Shown here in pieces: positions 60,791 to 64,000 of a stretch of 64,000 bases of DNA; position 1 is the first letter of the stretch, and every line of letters begins with the position of its first letter. A program made the translations under genes and the position numbers. Source of the stretch: Alectoria sarmentosa (Eukaryota > Ascomycota > Lecanoromycetes > Lecanorales > Parmeliaceae); the NCBI GenBank assembly GCA_009733775.1, contig WOGZ01000131.1, positions 1 through 64,000 of the forward strand. Direction: 5' to 3'. Under the pieces are notes generated by a model. The model was not told the DNA's origin. It searched no databases and was given only the letters and a program-made list of their open reading frames with translations.

Positions 60791-63598
60791 ATGGTTAAGG
60801 GCAGGCCTGCGTATGGGGCACGTTCCGCCAAGAATGATCCTCCAGTCGTCTTTCCGAATCTTCATCCCCTCGCCAGCTGGCAGGACGGTGGGAGATTCCC
60901 CGAGACTATCACGGCAAATACAGATGATGAGGCTTGGATTCAGAAGAATCGATTCAAGGCTGCAAAGGCAAGGAAGAGAAATGATCAGGGACTCTACAAC
61001 AATGAAGATAGGGACCCCCCAACGAGACCAGTCCCAACTTCCACGTGCTATATTCACGCACAAGGTACGGCAGCTTCTAGCGGCAAAAGAAAATTAGATA
61101 GGACCAGTCTAGAGTCTCTACCTGTGCCCAAAAGGATACATAGCACCGGAAAAGAAGTCTGCGAGAAGAGATCTGAACCGGAAATGGCAGACAAATACAA
61201 ACATCTGAGCCAAAGTCATGTGCGAAAAAAGTGCCTGTCTCGTTCTCTACCAGTTGGAGGGAGCAATCAAGACCTTACAAGATGCCTAAAGCTGTACGAT
61301 TCTGCTCGAGCACAAATTCCTGCTTCTCAGGAACATGTGGAGGAGGACGTTACTTTTTACACTTCGTCCAGAGCGGAAGCGCCAGACAGGTACACACATA
61401 TGCTGCAGACAGATTTACGCAAAGAGTGCCTGAAACGCTCCCTCCCAGTCGGTATGGCGAAACCCGACCTCAGGCGCTGTCTCAGGTTGTATGACGCTGC
61501 TCGGGCATTGGGGCTTACTCCGGAAGAGTCTTTAGAGGCGCAGAAGGCTACCTTTCAGCATTCGAGAGGGGATCACGCTCGGAGTGTCAGTCCTCGGGGT
61601 TCTATAGAAGAGATAAATGTTCGCACTGCTTCTGATGAGGCCGTTAAGGGGCACATGCTGAGCAATACTTCTCGAGAGTTCATAGTGGATGACGGGCAGG
61701 TGTCGGATTTTCCAGAAGCCTGTTATTCCCCTAGCCTAGGTTCTCAAGTCCCTTCAGAGAAGAGACTTGCTTCCTCTTCTGCTACTACTCGAAACCATAC
61801 CCAGGATGGCAGCACTTCTAGTAAATGTCCTGGAGCAGCAGCGACACTTAAGTACGCCGCCATGGGCCAAATCGAGTTGAGATCGCTGTGTAGATCTCGC
61901 TCCCTCAAGCAGTCGGGTTTCAGTGGACCGCAGCTCCGCAGGGCCCTCAGAATTTACGACAAGAAAATGGCTAAACAGGCGAACAATGCAGAGGTCGAGG
62001 TCGAGGTCGGGGCTGAACATCAAGCTTCAGAGCTTGGGGTCGCACCATGTGTCTCTCCACCACCTGTTGCGTTCATCGATCTTGACTCAAGCACGCAGGA
62101 TGGCGAGAACCCAGGGCAGCGAACGCGGTCGATGGTCACCGGCGCCGCAATTTCACGTGAAGAGCCAGCGTCAGGCTATCTGTGGACAGTCAACAAACAT
62201 CAGCACCCGTCGATACTCACTGACGCTCAAGTAGAAACTCGACAAGTAGAGTCAACGGATCGGGCAAGCGCTGCAATCCCTTCAGAGAAGGATCCTGACA
62301 TTGCTCCTTACCCACCACGATTAGTCCTGAAAACCCCTACATTAATTGGCAATAAGTCGAATCCCCGGAGGACGCCGTTCGATAATGGCCCGGTGTCGCC
62401 ACAACAGCCTCTCGTCTCGCTCCTGAACCTCGCCATCAAGGATACCCGGAGTGGTGCCAGCAAAAGTGCTCAACAAGAAACCAAGACGAAGACAAAGCCG
62501 CTGTCGGAGCATGCCATCAAAGCGGCAGAGAAAGAGGGGTTCAATACCAGATACGTCAATGAGGATCCCTCTTGGATTTGCTGCTGTGACATCCCTGGCG
62601 ATGAAGCTAGACAAAAAAAGTTCGCCAAATTCTCTGGCAATTGCTTTTACCACGTCTCCCAACTTGCCCAACGCGGGAATTTCACGATGAAAGAATACCA
62701 GGAATATCAGAATACTCAGAAGGCGCTTGATCGAATATCATCGTGCCTCTGTCAAAAGCCCGCAGTCGATCATTCACAACACCAGGTGACCATTACCCAG
62801 GGAGGGTTCATTCTAGCTCAAATATGGCGAGAGCAATTAACAAGACGCCAGTCCTTGACTGCTTTTAGGCCCGATATGGCCACGTACCGAAGAAAAGGTA
62901 TACTGGAAGTGATGCATAATGTCCTTGAAGATTTCACGATCGAGCTCTCAAGTCAGCAGCAAGAACGCCCACTTGTATTGTGGGCTCGGATGGAAGCCAT
63001 CGCCTGGTTCATCAATACTCTTCCTACGAGTAACGACTGGCATTGCTTTCAGGACTGGACTAGACCTTCCCGTTATATTATGCTGTTCGGCATAGCGCTG
63101 CTAACAACAATTGATGCGTTGCTAAAACACAAACTCTTCAAGGACAATGAGCCGAAAGTCCCCAACCTTGGCCTGGTGCTAGCCCTATTCTTACAGTCTA
63201 CCTGGAACTCAACAAATTGTACCATGAACTCCCCTCATAGCAAAGATGTTTATAAATCACCCTTTAACAACGATATCTGTGTGAACAACGAGAATGGATG
63301 GGCAGCCGAGGTCATCAATCTGGCTGACCAACATGGGGTTCGGATGAAAGGGGTAAAGGATATTGATCTCATCATGGATCAATGGCGTCTGAGAAAAAAA
63401 TCCTTCGAATCGATGCGAAATCGGACTGGAAAGGAACAATACGCCATCTTACAAAATGGGGAAACAATACCACCCAGCGAGGCGACATTGACATCCACTG
63501 CAGCCAAAGAATCTGAAACTCCAGCCAAGAGAGGAACAGGACAGCGAGTAACGGTACGTGCATTTCGGGCCTCAACCGGAGTCATGGCAAGCGGGTAG
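60791..63598 (+). CDS. Uncharacterised protein with three SAP-like repeats
   Basis: A single open frame of 935 codons without visible introns. Three related segments of about 38 residues start near 136, 202 and 354. Their shared pattern is an aromatic, then LR..C..RSLP (RSLK in the third), G, a short turn, DL.RCL..YD (QLRRALRIYD in the third). This helix-turn-helix pattern with a Gly turn resembles SAP motifs, which bind AT-rich DNA or RNA. The resemblance is my inference. Linkers are Ser/Pro-rich and disordered-looking, with a basic stretch near 95-118 (GKRKL...PVPKRIH) that could act as a nuclear signal. The C-terminal third (about 590-890) looks globular, with a Cys-rich start (SWICCCDIPG), CLCQKP and Trp-rich helices (LVLWARMEAIAWFINTL). 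I recognise no enzyme motif. Confidence 0.8.
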   Translation: MVKGRPAYGARSAKNDPPVVFPNLHPLASWQDGGRFPETITANTDDEAWIQKNRFKAAKARKRNDQGLYNNEDRDPPTRPVPTSTCYIHAQGTAASSGKRKLDRTSLESLPVPKRIHSTGKEVCEKRSEPEMADKYKHLSQSHVRKKCLSRSLPVGGSNQDLTRCLKLYDSARAQIPASQEHVEEDVTFYTSSRAEAPDRYTHMLQTDLRKECLKRSLPVGMAKPDLRRCLRLYDAARALGLTPEESLEAQKATFQHSRGDHARSVSPRGSIEEINVRTASDEAVKGHMLSNTSREFIVDDGQVSDFPEACYSPSLGSQVPSEKRLASSSATTRNHTQDGSTSSKCPGAAATLKYAAMGQIELRSLCRSRSLKQSGFSGPQLRRALRIYDKKMAKQANNAEVEVEVGAEHQASELGVAPCVSPPPVAFIDLDSSTQDGENPGQRTRSMVTGAAISREEPASGYLWTVNKHQHPSILTDAQVETRQVESTDRASAAIPSEKDPDIAPYPPRLVLKTPTLIGNKSNPRRTPFDNGPVSPQQPLVSLLNLAIKDTRSGASKSAQQETKTKTKPLSEHAIKAAEKEGFNTRYVNEDPSWICCCDIPGDEARQKKFAKFSGNCFYHVSQLAQRGNFTMKEYQEYQNTQKALDRISSCLCQKPAVDHSQHQVTITQGGFILAQIWREQLTRRQSLTAFRPDMATYRRKGILEVMHNVLEDFTIELSSQQQERPLVLWARMEAIAWFINTLPTSNDWHCFQDWTRPSRYIMLFGIALLTTIDALLKHKLFKDNEPKVPNLGLVLALFLQSTWNSTNCTMNSPHSKDVYKSPFNNDICVNNENGWAAEVINLADQHGVRMKGVKDIDLIMDQWRLRKKSFESMRNRTGKEQYAILQNGETIPPSEATLTSTAAKESETPAKRGTGQRVTVRAFRASTGVMASG

Positions 63599-64000
63599 AA
63601 CTTTTCACCTTTGTTGTGTTCTTTTGTGGCTTGACTTCTAACTCGAATTCACGTCCTCAGGAAGATTTTCTTTCCCTTTTTCTTGTTCCTAGTCTTGTCT
63701 TACAACCAATAAACGTATTTTAGAAAAAGCTCCTTGTCTGGCTGTTAGACTTGTCTTACGATACGAGATAGTTTCAATGGAATGCGCATGCTGACTACGA
63801 CATTTTCAGTGGAGACCTGAAGATGATTGCGATGATAATGGCACAAGGCTATGGAAGAAATGGTTCTATCTACGCGAGTTTGAGATATACACCAAAGAAT
63901 ACGAGGTGACGTATGAATCAAGCGACCGAGCTCGCGGGTGAATAGCCATTGAACGCAATCACAATGACACTACACAGAAGCCAGATAGTTCCTTGTAGTT
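63599..64000 (+). other. 3' flank of the SAP-repeat gene with poly(A) signal
   Basis: AATAAA lies at 63708-63713, about 110 bp after the stop, after a T-rich stretch. This is a plausible polyadenylation signal. Nothing else is recognised up to the window edge. Confidence 0.5.

Noticed and set aside
1..64000. Search for CRISPR arrays, tRNA and rRNA genes, and secondary-metabolite or toxin clusters
   Set aside because: None seen. Repeats are transposon ends or simple tandem repeats, and no tRNA-like B-box with a matching acceptor stem was found by eye.

Overview
The window comes from a filamentous ascomycete (Pezizomycotina). The evidence is short introns of about 47 to 133 bp with GT...AG ends and CTAAC/CTGAC-like branch sites, fungal-type protein families, and a genome split into two compartments. 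Leotiomycetes or Dothideomycetes would both fit; I cannot name a species. There are no bacterial-style operons.

Bases 1 to about 35,570 form an AT-rich isochore of nested, decayed transposable elements. The decay looks like repeat-induced point mutation (RIP). Reading frames are peppered with TAA/TAG where Gln or Trp codons are expected, Cys and His ligands have become Tyr, and the surviving C and G sit mostly in CpG. Reading through the decay gives this layout. A Ty3/Gypsy element A (+) is cut inside its integrase by a second Gypsy element B (+, 3083-10273, paired 299-bp LTRs). A Ty1/Copia element E (-, about 13,000-20,700) carries two small, nearly intact non-autonomous LTR elements (TRIM-like, 13644-15237 and 16090-17095). 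A Tad/I-like LINE D (-) is split by a third Gypsy element C (+, 22039-29724, paired 171-bp LTRs). A 73-bp-arm inverted repeat lies near the right edge.

At about 35,570 the sequence switches abruptly to balanced base composition and housekeeping genes. In order these are RPA190 (RNA polymerase I largest subunit, +), RAD3/XPD (TFIIH helicase, -), LTN1 (listerin, ribosome quality-control E3 ligase, +), TAM41 (mitochondrial CDP-diacylglycerol synthase, -) and BIR1 (chromosomal passenger protein with two BIR domains, +). They do not form one pathway. RPA190/RAD3 and LTN1/TAM41 are convergent pairs, while RAD3/LTN1 and TAM41/BIR1 are divergent pairs sharing short promoter regions.

The right part (54,541-64,000) is gene-poor. 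It holds an HSPA12-like Hsp70 gene on the minus strand that can be assembled from 11 exons but carries two in-frame stops and one frameshift. It also holds a small hypothetical two-exon gene and a 935-aa protein with three SAP-like repeats.

The most interesting material is the pair of TRIM-like elements. They escaped most RIP inside a heavily mutated Copia host, share an internal repeat module, and in one case have a three-LTR structure.
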